From contig ML677358.1 in NCBI GenBank assembly GCA_007922305.1, positions 12,913,343 through 12,977,342 on the forward strand: 64,000 bases of DNA, in the 5' to 3' direction. How positions within the stretch are numbered: position 1 is the stretch's first letter; every line of letters starts with the position of its first letter. The notes beneath the pieces were generated by a model. It was not told the DNA's origin and made no database searches. It saw only the letters and a list, made by a program, of their open reading frames with translations. This document shows positions 20,947 through 33,058 of this stretch, piece after piece. A program made the translations under genes and the position numbers. This stretch comes from Dermatemys mawii. Taxonomy: Eukaryota > Chordata > Testudines > Dermatemydidae.

Positions 20947-21927
20947 GAGGAGCATCAGTTGCCTAAAAGAACCAGAAGTGAAGGACTGCAGGGCAGGCCG
21001 CACTTCAACAGGCTCTTCCATAGCACGTTGCAACCACAAGAGGCTAAATCCCTGTGGCTGTGGTGTAAGACCCTAGAGGCCGTGAACTACACATCACACA
21101 GCAGCTTCTGTCTGCCGTGATGTAATGAACTTTCAGAGTAGCAGAAAGTGGGCTCAGAAGTAACGATATTAATATCGCTCCCTGATTGAGCTGGGCTAAG
21201 GTGGTGCACGTACCTTTCCCTCTACATGCAGAATGGGCGAGGACAATCCAGATTAAAGGGGAGGTGACAGGAAAAAGACATCAGTATCCCCTTCATGAAG
21301 TCAGGTCTCTCTCAAACACAGTAAGGTTGTAAATTAACCCAAAGGGTCAATTCCGCTCCATGTGTCTGAGTAATTCTCATCGCCAGTAATAAAAGTTTTG
21401 CCTCTGGTGATACAGTGAAGGTCACGCTGTGGGTTACAGGAAACTTAAGGATTTCTTCAACTGTTTGTTGATTTTTTTTTCCAATTTGGGGAACTCAAGC
21501 TCTGCTGGGTGTTGTCCTGCTTTATATGCTATTCGTATTAGAATCACTGGATAATGTCTCTTAGCAACACATAAATGTATTTGGGCTTTGGTTGCTTTGC
21601 ATTGGAAATCATGGTGTAGGGTTAAAGTACTCTGCCCAGAGCAGTCAGTCATGAGGTGGAGTCTGTGACGCATGAGACAATGACCCAGTCACTGTGTCGC
21701 AAAAGGGACAGGCCAGCATTAACTTTTACTCTTTCAGTGTTGCAATTTTCTGCATGCTTAGCTTTTCTTAAAACAATAGCGTCTACTCCAATTCTGTTGG
21801 CTTCTAGATAGACTGATTAGGGCCGGCTAGAAAGCAAGAAATACATTTTGATTATTTATTTCCATTCCAATGTGGAACAAAGCAAGACAGTTGAGGGGGA
21901 GGGGAGAAATGTGAGAAAAAGAACACC
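20947..21927. other. No gene recognised
   Basis: AT-rich sequence. Short open frames have no motif. No terminal-repeat element was found. Confidence 0.4.
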
Positions 21928-22090
21928 CTCGAATAGCCCAGTAGTTAGGGCCTTGACATGGGATATAGGCGGCACAACTTCCAATCCACTCAGGCAAAGC
22001 AGGGACTGGACCTAGGTCCACCTCTCCCAACCCAGCTGAGTGCCCTAACTGAGCAGGCTTCTGGCTAGTTTGGGGTAGGCCTCTCTCTCT
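21928..22090. mobile_element. tRNA-derived SINE pair (forward head and inverted head)
   Basis: Forward TAGCCCAGTAGTTAGGGC (A-box-like, 21935 onward) is followed by an inverted unit near 22000-22060 (AAAGCAGGGACTGGACCTAG, AGTGCCCTAACTGAGC). The A-box form TAGCCCAGTGG and B-box form GGTTCAAGTCC are seen intact in the copies at 56240-56460, which supports a tRNA origin. Confidence 0.55.
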
Positions 22091-22367
22091 CCTTCTCCCC
22101 AAAATCCATCCTGAGAAACGTTTCCAATTAACTCTTAATCCGAATAGCTGTGTTCCTGCTGAACAGTCTGCTTTCAACAAATTCATATTTTCAAATGAAA
22201 AAAAACCTATTCAGTCCTAAAGTGCCTAGGAATCACACAGAGAGAGCACAAACAGGAGCCGCTTTTTATTTAACGTGGGCTGTAAAGAACCATTCACACC
22301 TATCACTAATCACATCCCCGGCATTCTCGAAAATAGTGACAAACACATACCTGGTGTGTCAGTGAGA

Positions 22368-23040
22368 CAGGCAGATTAAGGTTTCCTGGGGCCCTGGGCC
22401 AGAACAATTGGGAGGCCTCCTCCTTGCCCCTTCTGCCTATGGCCTCAACCCAATTTTCCGCTTCTGCCTGCAGTCCCGCCCACAGTCCCACATCTTTCTA
22501 CCCCTTCCCCAGGACTCGTCCCTGTTCCACCTAGGGTCCCCCCCCCATTCCGCCCCCCACACTGCAGCCCCGCAACCCCTTTTGCTCCTTTCTGCTCCTC
22601 CTCCCCCGAGTCTGGAGAAGCTATGTCCCTGCACCATGGCCTCAGGGTGCACCGAGGAGTGAGAGCTCCTGAAGTCTCAGGGACACAGCGAGGGTCCAGA
22701 AAGTGAGGTCGGGCACAGGGGCTTCCCCTGCCACCCTGCAGCTTCTGCCAGGGATGGGTGAGGAGCACTGGCTGGCTGTTTCCCCACTTGGGGGCTTCTG
22801 TTGGGGACAGGGTTGGAAGCTTCTTGAGGGGGAAAAGGGGGACCTCTCCCATCCCGCCCACCCAGCACTCCTGCTGGGGAGTGGGATCAGGGCAAGAGGG
22901 CTTCCCCCACTTCACCCATGTGCCTGGCAACCAAGGCTCCAGGCTTCTGCTGAACAGCAGCAGACTTTTTCTAGGGTCCCCCAGTTCGCCAGGGCCCCTT
23001 GGCATGGACCCCATCGGCCCAGTGGCTAATCCACCATTGC
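22368..23040. mobile_element. Putative non-autonomous DNA transposon, C-rich, about 670 bp
   Basis: The left end GGCAGATTAAG then CCTGGGGCCCTGGGCC and the right end GGCCCAGTGGCTAATCCACC look like degenerate inverted ends. Composition (C-rich on plus, about 22400-23000) differs sharply from both flanks. A 189-residue minus-strand open frame inside is Gly/Pro/Arg-rich with no motif and is a compositional artefact. Confidence 0.45.
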
Positions 23041-24658
23041 AAGACTACGCTGAGGCGGAGAGGACCAGGTAAGAAGATGTTGTCTGATATAAACAAAGCT
23101 ACAATGGCACTTCAAGAGATCATTTTAGAGTAATAATACAGCTTGTAGTAATGTGACATTTCTGTGCTGGGTGGGGCGTATAGTGCTTCATTAATCAGTC
23201 CTCTCTCTGGAGCTACATAATTCATTATAAAATTGAAAACCATTGCACATTGCATAGTTTTAAAGAGCTTTGCTGCCAAATGGCACCAACGCTCTGTCAT
23301 ATGGGAGTAGCCTAAACTAGTCGTGAGGCTACAGCTGACACGGGGAGCATTTGCGTTGCTTTTCTTTCATTGCCAGGTCTTTTTCAACTGAAAATGGATG
23401 TGTCCTGATCACTCTGAAAACCTCCCATTTCCTGCTTAAGTCACCTCATGCTCTTAACGACTGTCTGTACCAACTCTCCTTGGTGTAGATACAGTCTGTC
23501 CTGGCAAAGAAAGTTTCTCTTTCACAAAGGGATCATCAGAGAAAAGAGCTCTTATCATCATTATTGTTCTATGTTTGCCAATTTTGTCTTAAATGATTAG
23601 CGAAGGGGTGACCTTAGTATTTGCAATGTTTCCTGGTGCATATCGGGGGGGGTAACTTAGAGAGTCTCTGAAAATAGTGAGCTCATCTTGTAGAGATATA
23701 AGGCAAAACTACCAATTTGTTTTAAAGGATGTACATGCTTGGACTTTGCACATGCAGATTTTTACATTGGAAAAATTACAGCTCGGTGATGAGTTAATTT
23801 TTTTTAAGGGAGCGGCCAGGGTTTGAGCACTCTTGGCTACGCCACTGGCATTTCCTCTCCCCTGCAGAAGGTACTTGTATGGGAGCCATATGATCTACTG
23901 CAGATTGCGGGGTTCAGTACATGCCACAGCAGTAGGAATCTTTCCTCCAAATTCCATGGATATCCCCAGCACATACGGGGGGATATCCACAGTCCAGGCT
24001 GTGCGTTGGTGGGGGATGGCCAATTTTCTGCTCCCACTGAAGTTAACAGAATTTGGCATGGACCTCAGTGGCAATCCTTTTAGTTTTCCCTCTACACCAC
24101 AAGTGTGACTCTCTGCGTACAAGCTCCCAAGTCCGTTTTGCAGCTGACATTTCTGTAACTGAATGAAATATGGGAGAATCTTTGGTTTATAAAGATGCAA
24201 AAATCAACACAGATTTCTTTTGCTAAACTGAACACAATAAACTTGAGTTACATCAGTTTTCTTCGTCATGCTCAGAAAATTCAGTCACAGCTCAGAAAAT
24301 TCAGTAGTGTGTGGTTTAGCACATTCTACCTTTAATGCTTGAGTGAAAAGATGCCATTGCTGCTATCGAAAGAAGCCAATCTTTGCACAATAGCTATGTA
24401 TGTATCTGCTCGAATGAATGTAAACATAGATGATATGTGCCCAGCTCATAAAAATACTAGGAATTATAAAGAAAGAAATGATATAGAACTATAATCTCTC
24501 CTGTCTACAATATCCAGCTACATCTGTGTTGGATCAGAGTTTGGCTCCTGAGGCTGGACTTTCAGAATATTTTGTTCTTGTTTTCACTGCCTTGGGGAAT
24601 TGGAGAACACTTCTCTGACTTTTCACAAGCTCTTCTCTTTCTGTTTCAAGGCTCTCAG
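23041..24658. other. No gene recognised
   Basis: Open frames at 23823-24108 on plus and 23837-24200 on minus overlap and have no known motif. A direct repeat of CTCAGAAAATTCAGT occurs at about 24271 and 24292. Otherwise AT-rich and featureless. Confidence 0.4.
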
Positions 24659-25190
24659 CCGGGGTGGGCAAACTACAGCCCGGGGGCTGCATCCAACCCT
24701 TCAGACATTTTAATCCGGCCCTCGAGCTCCCACTGGGAGCAGGGTCCAGGGCTTGCCCCATTCTGGTGCTCCAGTCAGGGAGCAGGGTTGAGGGCTTGCC
24801 CTCCCTCCTTGCACACTGTGGCTCCTAGAAGCAGCAGTACGACCCCCACTCTGGCCTCTACACATCGGGGGAGCCAAGGGGCTAGGAACGCTGCCCTCCA
24901 CCCCAAGTGCTGCCCCCGTAGCTCCCATTGGCCAGGAACCATAGCCAATGGGAGCTGCAGGGGCAGCATCTGCAGATGGGGCAGCGTGCAGAGCTGCCTG
25001 GCTGCACTTCCGTGTAGGAGTCAGAGGGGACATGCTGCTGCTTCTGGGAGCTGTTTGAAGTATGTGATGCCCAGAACCTGCACCCCGACCCTCCTCATGC
25101 CCCAAACCCCTTGCCCCAGCCCATATCCCCCTCTTGTGCTCTAAACCTCTTGATCCCAGCCCTGAGCACCCTCCTACACCCCAAACCCTC
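24659..25190. mobile_element. Truncated non-autonomous hAT, same family as 33187-33828
   Basis: The left part GGGGTGGGCAAACTACAGCC and the AATCCGGCCCTCGAGCTCC word match the copy at 33187. The right terminal repeat (TTTGCCCACC...) is missing and the element stops near 25190, so this copy is 3'-truncated. Overlapping long open frames on both strands are compositional. Confidence 0.75.
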
Positions 25191-25195
25191 AAAAT

Positions 25196-25235
25196 GACAG
25201 TTCCTGCCCCAAAGAGCTTACAGTGTTTAAAAGTT
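25196..25235 (-). mobile_element. L2/MIR-type 3' tail, inverted
   Basis: TTCCTGCCCCAAAGAGCTTA followed by CAGTG is the reverse complement of the L2-type tail (GTAAGCTCTTTGGGGCAGG), which is also seen forward near 62014. Only this short tail is recognisable. Confidence 0.5.
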
Positions 25236-25829
25236 GGATGGAAGAAGTAATTCTAAAAAGGGGGTCCAACTTGGCTAAATGAACTACTTAGACATATGGT
25301 CCTTTTACCTTGCCTCTTACCTATGGGGGGGTCTGCCAGCGAGGGCAGTTGCACCTAATGGTCAGCCCACTCCACCACCTGGCATGGCCCTTAAGGTTTT
25401 GGAAGCGTTCAGCAGATATTGAGGGAGATATAGGAGTCCTGGAAATGAATGTTGCTTGACGGAGGAACCTTGACACTGTACCTTGAATGGATCCAAGCCT
25501 TGCAGAGGGGGTGGGGCAAGGTCCTCTCACTCAGCCAACTGGGAAGAAGTTAGAAGAAGGGGATCAGCATAAAGGCTGCCTCCTCCTTTATCACAGGCAG
25601 ACGTTGCTGGGAGAAGGCTCACCCGCTGAACTCTCCTGCATGCAGGGGCCTTGGAACAATCTGTACAGTGGGGGTGCTGAGAGCCACTGAATCAAACTGT
25701 AAACCCATAGGATGGAAACCACTTCAAGCTGTGGGGTGCAGCAGCACCCCCTACACCCCTTATTCCAGCACCTATGCCTGCATGGGAGGCTAACTTGAAA
25801 GGGGGCTCAGCTGAAGGGAGTTGGCAAAA
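25236..25829. repeat. Mostly unassigned; MITE-like segment at 25660-25790
   Basis: AGTGGGGGTGCTGAGAGCC (25667) and GGGTGCAGCAGCACCCC, CTACACCCC, TTCCAGCACC (25737-25770) form a pair of inverted G/C-rich ends with a short internal segment, like a roughly 130-base MITE. The rest shows nothing I can support. Confidence 0.35.
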
Positions 25830-26610
25830 GCCTTGCAGCTGACTTAACTCACAACTGCAGCGCCAGAGAAAGTGTTGGAGGGAGGGAACCCCTGTCTGGA
25901 GGAGTGTAAGACTGATTAATCTACCTAATCAAAGGCATAACCCTAACTCCAGAGAGAGGGCTGAGGGGGAACTCCCGCTTGGAGAAGGGAAGGACTGACT
26001 AGTCCCAGGCAAATGATAGAGGAGTTACTTATCATAGCCAAGCTGCTGTGAGAGAGCCTGGGAGCAGCTTTGAGGGGGTACCAAGGTAGCTGGGAAAGAA
26101 GAAGTAGTGAGGACCCACAGATCCCAGGTGATGTAGTAGAATCTAGAGACCTAGGGGAGAAATGTCAACAAGCTGGGCAAAAGTAGGAGCAGAGTAGGGG
26201 GAAAAGGTGAAGAGACCAAAGGAACAATCCTGACTAAACAGGTATCTAGGCTGGAACCCAGAGGAGAGGGCAGGCCTGAGTTGCCCTACCCTTCCTCAGA
26301 CCAACAGGGAAGGTACAGGCATCAGGAGTAGAAAGGGCCAAGTCTCATGGGTTCCCGATAGAGACTGACAACTGGAGTCAAAAGCCATTAGACTTTGAGG
26401 TTTCCTCTTTGGGACTCTTCTGTTAACCTTGGAAGGGGAATAGACTGAGCTGTGAACTGGCCTGAGGGCTTGGCTACATACAGCGATAGACCATTGTGGC
26501 ACCAGAACAGCTAAAGGGGGCACTAGACTAAGAGACGCCCTGTAGCACCGCATCTGGCCAGGTGAAGGGGCTCTGGCGGGGAGAGGCAGGATTACAGGGG
26601 TGCATTTCAC
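25830..26610 (+). repeat. Unclassified repeat related to 8493-9080
   Basis: Purine-rich sequence sharing GAACCCAGAGGAGAGGGCAG-type wording with the segment near 8930. The second site argues for an interspersed repeat rather than unique sequence. No paired ends or target duplication was found. The 104-residue minus open frame within it has no motif. Confidence 0.4.
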
Positions 26611-29300
26611 GTCAAACCCACTCTATAGTAAGCAAATTACTACGGTGATTCCCAAACAGATATTTTCAAAGCACAGCAGTGCTGAGTAAAGTTTACATAA
26701 TATGCATAAGCTAGAGATTTATAATAACTAAGGCCTGTTTCGGAGAACAAGAGTCAGAATGGCAGTTACAAAATGTAAAGAGCATCATTAACTGCTGTGC
26801 ACATTTCTGCTTTGAAATCCACCTTTTAGAGCCAGCTCCACCCCAGCAGACAGATCCTCAGTTCCTTTTTTCTCAGCTTCGCTAGCCAATATTTTTTCCC
26901 TTTCTCACTATCCGATATTTGCAAAGGATCAAAGACATGTTGTTCCCAGGAAGGGATTTCCAGTGGTTCACGGCACGGTGGGGATTGAAGCATGTAGCCA
27001 TTGCTTCCTCCCTTTGGCTGGTTAGCCCCCTTTGCACTGCTTGTTGTGCTCTTTTGCTGGTCTCTACACTAGGGCCCAGAGGGAAGCAACTGCTCATTTA
27101 CATCGTTATGCAAGTCACATAGCACATGTCAATAAAGTCTTGTTTATAAAGCTGGTCAAATACAGTCCGTAATCTTTAGGAGGCTTGGGGAAGCTTTGCT
27201 CCCTCCCATCGGTCAAGTGGAGAAGGCTGGATTAATTTTCCTTTAGAACCCGATGTGGCTCATAGCAGCTGAGAAAACAGTTCATTAGAGCGTAATCCGA
27301 GAAACTCCCCAAGATCAGCGTAGACACAGTGCTAGACATAACATTCATTCCAGTAAACGAATGGGTATTCCCTGCAGAACTCTTCCGGCACAAGTGTTTA
27401 TCAAGAATAGTCAGGAACCTGAGTAGTTACAAAAGAATGTGTAGGAGTCAAACGTACAAGTAGTTGGCAAAAAATTATGCTTTTAAGACTGAGAAACAGA
27501 ATACTCTATAAGGAAATTGTATTTCCTATTGAGGTCCAGTGGTTACATTATTTTGAACTATCATATATACCGGACAAGTGCAAGAGAGCTTGTCTACTGA
27601 CATTTGTTTTCCATTTTCTTTACCTTCTGGCTGTCAACAGTAGCTGAATGTGTGAATTCCTGCATTTTAAAGAATAATCATATAACATACTATATACTAT
27701 GTTAGACATGCAAATGTTTCTTATATGACCTCCACTGTTAGCTGCAGTAATTGCATTGGGAACAGGTAATTAATGTAAATTCTTGGTGTGATCTGTTGTA
27801 TTTTTTGATACAATGTTATAGATCTCCAGTAAATGATGACTGATGAGGACATGGGAACTGTCACATAGCATTGTAACAGTATATACCTGTTCACAGTGCA
27901 AGAATTTCAACTGTTTAACTGTAAAATTATGATGGATTCTAAATGATCCAATAATGCAAGTTTGTGATCTGATAATGCAAGTTTGAGGGGTTTTTCCTCA
28001 TCTTATTTTTTCAGTTCCCCTGTCAGTTGGAGAACTCTACTCTTGCAAGGGTGTGTTCCTGATTTAGAGATTGTTCTGTGCGTCATTTCCCCATAGAGTA
28101 GATTCTGTCGTCTTCTTTTTTTGTGTCTGTGGGGTAGTGAGACATTATGGTTGTTAATGTTTGTTTGGATCTGTAGATTTTATAACTTCCTACACATCCT
28201 CTGTTTTTAACAACTGTGTTTACTCCATGACTTGCAACTGTGGCATGTTTCTAAACCTGATAGCAGATTTATCGCTGAGCTGTAGACCTGATATATCAAT
28301 TATCAAGATGCCCGTTATATGAAGGAAGATCTCTCACCCTTTGAAAACCACATGGGTTTATTTGCCTTTCTGAAGGAGGAAGACGGGCAGAGTAATGTGG
28401 CAACCTACAGAATCTGCCTCACTCAATAATTGACCTACAGTTTAAGTGTCCACAATTCATCATCATAGCTATATAAATGTCAGAGTTTGGCCCTGATCTT
28501 AGTGCAGAATTGGAGTCTTTGATAGCACAGAAACACCGAATCACTTCCTGGATCACTTTATTCACTGTGGGCCATTACATCCCTAAAACTTGTCTTCTTG
28601 GAGGGTAGTAATGCTGAAAATAAGATCAGGCTGATGTTCAGATAATTGTGCTGTTTACAATGTTTAATTGTGGCAGATGGCAGCATAATTTACCCATAGA
28701 AGTCTCAGGTTGGGGGCATATCTCTATATACTGCAAAGCCACAGAATAACATGGCAGAGATAGACCTCAGCTCAGAATTGCTTTCCCTTTCTTGTGTCTC
28801 TGAACAGGAATCAAATTCTACTATAAGATGAGTGCCAAGTTAATTGAAATAGCATTGGGTTATAAATCAGAGCAGATTTTGGTTCTCTGTCTACAATGAG
28901 AAACATTTTGCTTGTTCAAACGGGCTTCCCGCCCATAGACCCTAGGGTATACTGCATTTCAGGTGATTTAGCAGAATTATACAACCTGAATAAGATCTGG
29001 GCCAGCAGGTAGAGTCTATGAAAGACGGGGAGCTTCTCATCTGATTTATTTCACTTTAACAGATTATAATTTAGAAACGGAGGAGCCAAATTTAGCAAAA
29101 AATACCAAATGAGACTAAGCACAAATCTTACACTCAATTCGAGTCAGTTCGCAGAGGTCTGGCTGAGTTCTGTACCTGTGTCCCCCTGCTTTGGCTCAAC
29201 GCAGCAGTACACTGGGGAAGTGCAGTGAAAATCCCCTTGGCCCCAAACCTCCACCCAAGGGCTGTTGTGGATTTTCCATCACTGACAAGGTTTTATTTGA
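26611..29300. other. Long repeat-poor stretch without genes
   Basis: About 2.7 kb of AT-rich sequence with almost no recognisable repeats, unlike most of the window. A 21-bp tandem duplication lies at 27944-27985. Repeat depletion is a mild hint of conserved non-coding function, but only alignment to other amniotes could show it. Confidence 0.4.
27944..27985. repeat. 21-bp tandem duplication containing ATAATGCAAG
   Basis: Two adjacent 21-base units (TGATCCAATAATGCAAGTTTG at 27944-27964, and the next one with CTG for CCA) differ at only two positions. The ATGCAAG word resembles octamer (POU) and C/EBP-type sites, so a paired binding site is possible. Confidence 0.8.
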
Positions 29301-29309
29301 GGGAAGTTC

Positions 29310-29385
29310 TCGGGCCTGTGTTATACAGGAGATCAGATGAGATGATCACAATGGTCCATTCTGGCCTTGGAATCTATTAATACTG
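29310..29385 (+). mobile_element. CR1-type LINE 3' tail
   Basis: CCTGTGTTATACAGGAGATC followed by AGATGAGATGATCACAATGG and CATTCTGGCCTTGGAATCTA is the terminal region of a reptile CR1 (or a SINE sharing its tail). Related tails occur at 45778, 54142 and 58785, all on the plus strand. Confidence 0.75.
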
Positions 29386-30690
29386 TGACTGTCCACTTGT
29401 AACAGGGGCTGGACGCTCCAGGGAGATGCTAATCTGTAGAGAAAGTGGAGCCGATGTAGGCCTAGAGGGGACTGCTTGTGTTGCCCATGGCCAGTGGAGG
29501 GGGAAGCTGGTCCCCGTCAGGCACAGATAAGTCTTCCTTCCACAAAGTGCAGGTAGTAGCAAGATGCCTCACAACCCTGAGTATCCCGGTGCCACAGTGA
29601 CCATATCCACCTCCCTTAAGTCTCTCCTTAGTTAAGCTACCTCAAAAAATGCTGAATAACCAGTGACCTGGGGTGGAAACATGCACATCTGCCTCCAAGG
29701 GACTCCGCACACTCCACCAGGTACTCGTTTACACAAGCTCCAACCCCTTTTATTTCTTACAATTTTTTTCCTTTCGTGGCTCAAGGAACAGAAGACAGGT
29801 AGGTGTATTTCCAGGTGTATATAGAGTACCCTAACGTAGAATTCAGGTGACTGTGATTAGTCAACACTGGGTATGGAATTTAGACTCACTGCAGTGAGGA
29901 CTCTAAAGCAGACAGGGGCGTGTATCTTCCGTCCTTGATGCTCACCACTGACAATGGTCAATTCAACTGAAATCACTTCCCAGCTGAGAGCAGATAGAGA
30001 CTTGCACAACAGCGTCAACATTTCAGTCCCCCGTGACAGTCTAATTTAATCTTTAATCAGCAGCCCTAGAGACTGGGATTGTGAAACCTACTGCCAAGTG
30101 GTGGCTTGTGGTCAGCCCCTTAGTAACCGGTCCTCAGCAGATGCAGCCTGCATATCCTTTGAGGTTAAAGCCTTGGTGTATTAGCTTGATGGTGCTTTAT
30201 GCACAGGCTGTATTCTTTGATATGAAGTAAATAGTTGCTTTCAACATCTAAATCAAGCTTCATTGTAAAAATACTTCCTCAATGTTTGTTGAACGTCTCG
30301 AGAGTCCTGTAGATGAACACTGCACTGAGATATGTGACCAGTCAGCCCTAGAGACTTATCTGCAAGCTCCACTGAAGCTTCATGCTGCTGTAGGACTCTG
30401 GGTGTACAGAAAAGTGATCAGGGAAAGCTTCAAAAAGGAGCAGAATTGCTTGTTACTGAACCAACCACTGATCAGTTGTGTACTTTGCTCCTCACATGCT
30501 GCAGAGCAGTGCTCCATTGCTGCTCCCTCCATCCTACTGTCCAAAGGGCTTGAGAGCCTGGTCAGTGAATTAGTTGCTCTGACTTATGCTCCTCCAGCAT
30601 GGGAAAGGCATGGTGTCTGCAGACATTACAAACAAATGTACAGCGAGCAGTGAGGAGGCCGGTAGCAACCAGGGGATAGTTCTACTGTTG
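29386..30690. other. No gene recognised
   Basis: A 123-residue plus-strand open frame (30282-30653) lies directly left of the DIRS remnant and has no motif. The rest is unremarkable. Confidence 0.4.
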
Positions 30691-30699
30691 CTCTACTTC

Positions 30700-31860
30700 T
30701 TGTGGAGGAAGGATATCAGAAGGAGGGCGGGATGTAGAATGGACATGAGCAACACATCTCAAAGAACACCAGTTATGGAAAAGGTAACTGTCTTTTCTTC
30801 TTTGAGCGATTGCTCATGGGCATTCCACAATAGGCAATTCCAAGCTATTTCTGTTGGAGGTGGGTGGGAGTTCACAGACACCCGGGACGGAGCACAGTCC
30901 TGCCGAACCTGGCGTCCTCCCTGGTCTGGGAGATGATCGCATGATGCAAAGTGAACATGTGGACCAACGACCGTGTGGCAGCCCTACAAATGTCCTGGAT
31001 GGGGACATGGGCCAGAAAGGCGGCCGACGAGGCTTGCATGCTTATCGAGTGTGCCCTTACAATTGGCGGCAGGGGAACTCCTTCCAGGTAATAACAAGAT
31101 GGATACATGAAGTGATCCAGTTGGAGAGCAGCTGGGTGGAGATTGGCCAACCTTTCATGTGTTCAGCTGTGGCAACAAATTCCCTGTGAAAACTCCCTGA
31201 ACGGTTTTGTATGTTCCAGGTAAAAGGCCAGAGCCCATCTCACATCTAGCATGTGGAGGCGGCACTCCACACTGGATGCGTGGGGTTTGGGACAGAGCAC
31301 AAGCAGGAAAATGTCCTGGCCCATATGATAAGCGGAGACCACGTTGGGGAGGAACGAAGGGTGTGGCTGGAGCTGGACCTCATCCTTATGGAACACCATG
31401 TACGGGAGTTCAGAGGTCAGAGCCTGGAGCTCGGAGACCCGCCTAGCAGATGTGATCACAAGAAAGGCTACTTTCCAGGAGAGGTCAGACCAGGAATATG
31501 TAACAAGAGGCTCAAGTGGAAGTTCTGTCAGCCTGGCCAGCACCAACGCCAGGAGCCACGATGCCCTCCTCATGGACACTGTGGAGGCCATAGATCTTGC
31601 AGCCATATCTGCAGCGTCTGAGGCTGCCTGAAAGGACGGACACCCTGGCGGCAGCTGTGCCCTTCTTGACCAGAGGTGTAAACTCCATTTTACCCTGCTC
31701 CTGGAGGGAGTCTGCAAACTTGGGCATTGAGCCCTACAAGATGAAGTCATTTCTGCCCAGCAGGGCTTGGTGGTTTGCCACTCTTAGCTGGAAACTTGAG
31801 GCTGTGCAACCGGCAGCCGCTACTGATTTCAGGAGAGTGAAGTGTTCTTAGTACTTCAGC
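30700..31860 (-). mobile_element. DIRS-like retroelement remnant (gag joined to tyrosine recombinase)
   Basis: Read leftward, the order is a gag-type segment, a tyrosine recombinase and an end region with repeats about ATGGACATGAGCAACAC near 30740. The expected reverse transcriptase and RNase H between gag and recombinase are absent. DIRS elements carry a tyrosine recombinase instead of an integrase, and their gag is the source of the LAP2-alpha-type domain. Terminal repeats of the split DIRS type are not resolved, so limits are approximate. Confidence 0.7.
30872..31750 (-). pseudogene. DIRS gag-recombinase pseudogene with internal deletion
   Basis: A single frame runs from 31750 to 30872, broken by one TGA at 31165-31163. 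Residues 40-66 match the gag helix with the DAADMAARSMAS and MRRASWL words. From residue 69 the frame is recombinase, including ALVLARLTELPLEPL, VAFLVITSARRVSELQAL (catalytic Arg in RVSE) and HPSFLPNVVS. After the stop, it continues with IVRAHSISMQASSAAFLAHV and IQDICRAATRSLVHMF. The usual HxxR box reads HSIS, so the second catalytic Arg is lost, and the expected C-terminal Tyr after HMF is replaced. An upstream gag part (PKFADSLQEQGKMEF) lies in another frame at about 31727-31640, showing a frameshift. Confidence 0.7.
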
Positions 31861-32963
31861 AATGCAGGCAGAGAGAGATTGCCATGCACAGCCTGGTCAC
31901 CCCGGATTTTCACAAGGGCACAATGTGTCCCTTTCAAGTGAAGAATGTGAACAAGATGGAGTGTTTTTAAAATGATCTCCTAAACATTGAGAAAAAATGT
32001 CCCACTGCATTCTGAAGCTCTTTCAGCCCACAGCTCAGCATAGGATGACCACATAATGACGGCCTAATTGGTTCCAGATGCTGGATTTCCTGCAGTGGTT
32101 GACACACACAGACATCAATGAAATTGCTCAGTCCCAAGGGTCTGGCCATACCCGATTACTACCAACACCAGAGACTGATGAGGAGGAAGAGGGACCATTA
32201 CCGAATCCATGGCCCCATGAAGCTTTCTCAGGTCCACAGCGGAACATTAAGTTGTGTGTATTTACACACTGCAGCATAAGAGCTCCCAGTCTGTAGCACA
32301 TGAAGGGGATGCTATAATCATTAATGTCTAGCAGGTGGGACCCCGGCCCCACTCCCACTACTAAGAATGTCAGAACTTTGTTGCAGTGACATGTGGCTAG
32401 AATCTCCTTGCCCCAGGTTTCGCTAATGCTGCTGACGTGTAATTTATTAATAAAAAAAACTTGAAAATCTATTGCTGGCTTTGAGTACAGAAATATTGGT
32501 CTGTCTCTATATACTATGGATCCATTCATAAATTTCATAAAAAGGTTAATATATTTTAATAAATAATTAATTGTTCGAGTCCAACAGATGAATTGGTTTC
32601 TTATAACCATCAGTAGCAACTTCTCCTGATACGCTTCTATCCATCTACAATACATACTCCTCATGTCTGTAATGTGCTGGTAATATCTGTTAATCATTTA
32701 TTCACCCTTATAAATTGAACCTCAATATAAAACTATCACATTACACTGGCATTTTCAGCTAGACCTGCAAAACCAATACTGTACAACATGAGTGGCAATC
32801 TGTCATGCAGGGGGTAGATTCTAACCAATCCCATTGGTACATGGCATGTGAAAGAGCTCTAGCTGGACTCGACACAAGGGCAACAGAAAGGTCATTTTAT
32901 TATGTCCCTTATATTTTCACTACGGAAGGGTGTCCTACACTTGCAATAAAATGTTAACTGCTT
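31861..32963. other. No gene recognised
   Basis: A 189-residue minus open frame (32697-32128) is AT-rich, with no motif, donor or acceptor that I can support, and no relation to the DIRS frame. The tract includes A8 and AT-rich runs. Confidence 0.4.
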
Positions 32964-33058
32964 TAGGGTGGGATTTTCAAAAGACCTATGACATTAGGTA
33001 CCAATCCAATGGGATTTGAGTGCCTAACTCCTCCCGGCTCCTTCCAAAATCCCAGCCT
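32964..33058. repeat. Short palindromic repeat (GGGATTTTCAAAAG family)
   Basis: GGGTGGGATTTTCAAAAG and CCTTCCAAAATCCCAGCC are inverted over about 95 bases, with internal TTAGGTACC and GTGCCTAAC words that pair. It is the same type as 18944-19045 and 38433-38527. Confidence 0.65.

Noticed and set aside
22445..23014. 189-residue minus-strand open frame
   Set aside because: Gly/Pro/Arg-rich low complexity inside a C-rich repeat with degenerate inverted ends. The opposite strand also has open frames.
24572..25192. Plus and minus frames of 160-190 residues
   Set aside because: They overlap the truncated relative of the same hAT family, and the same compositional explanation applies.
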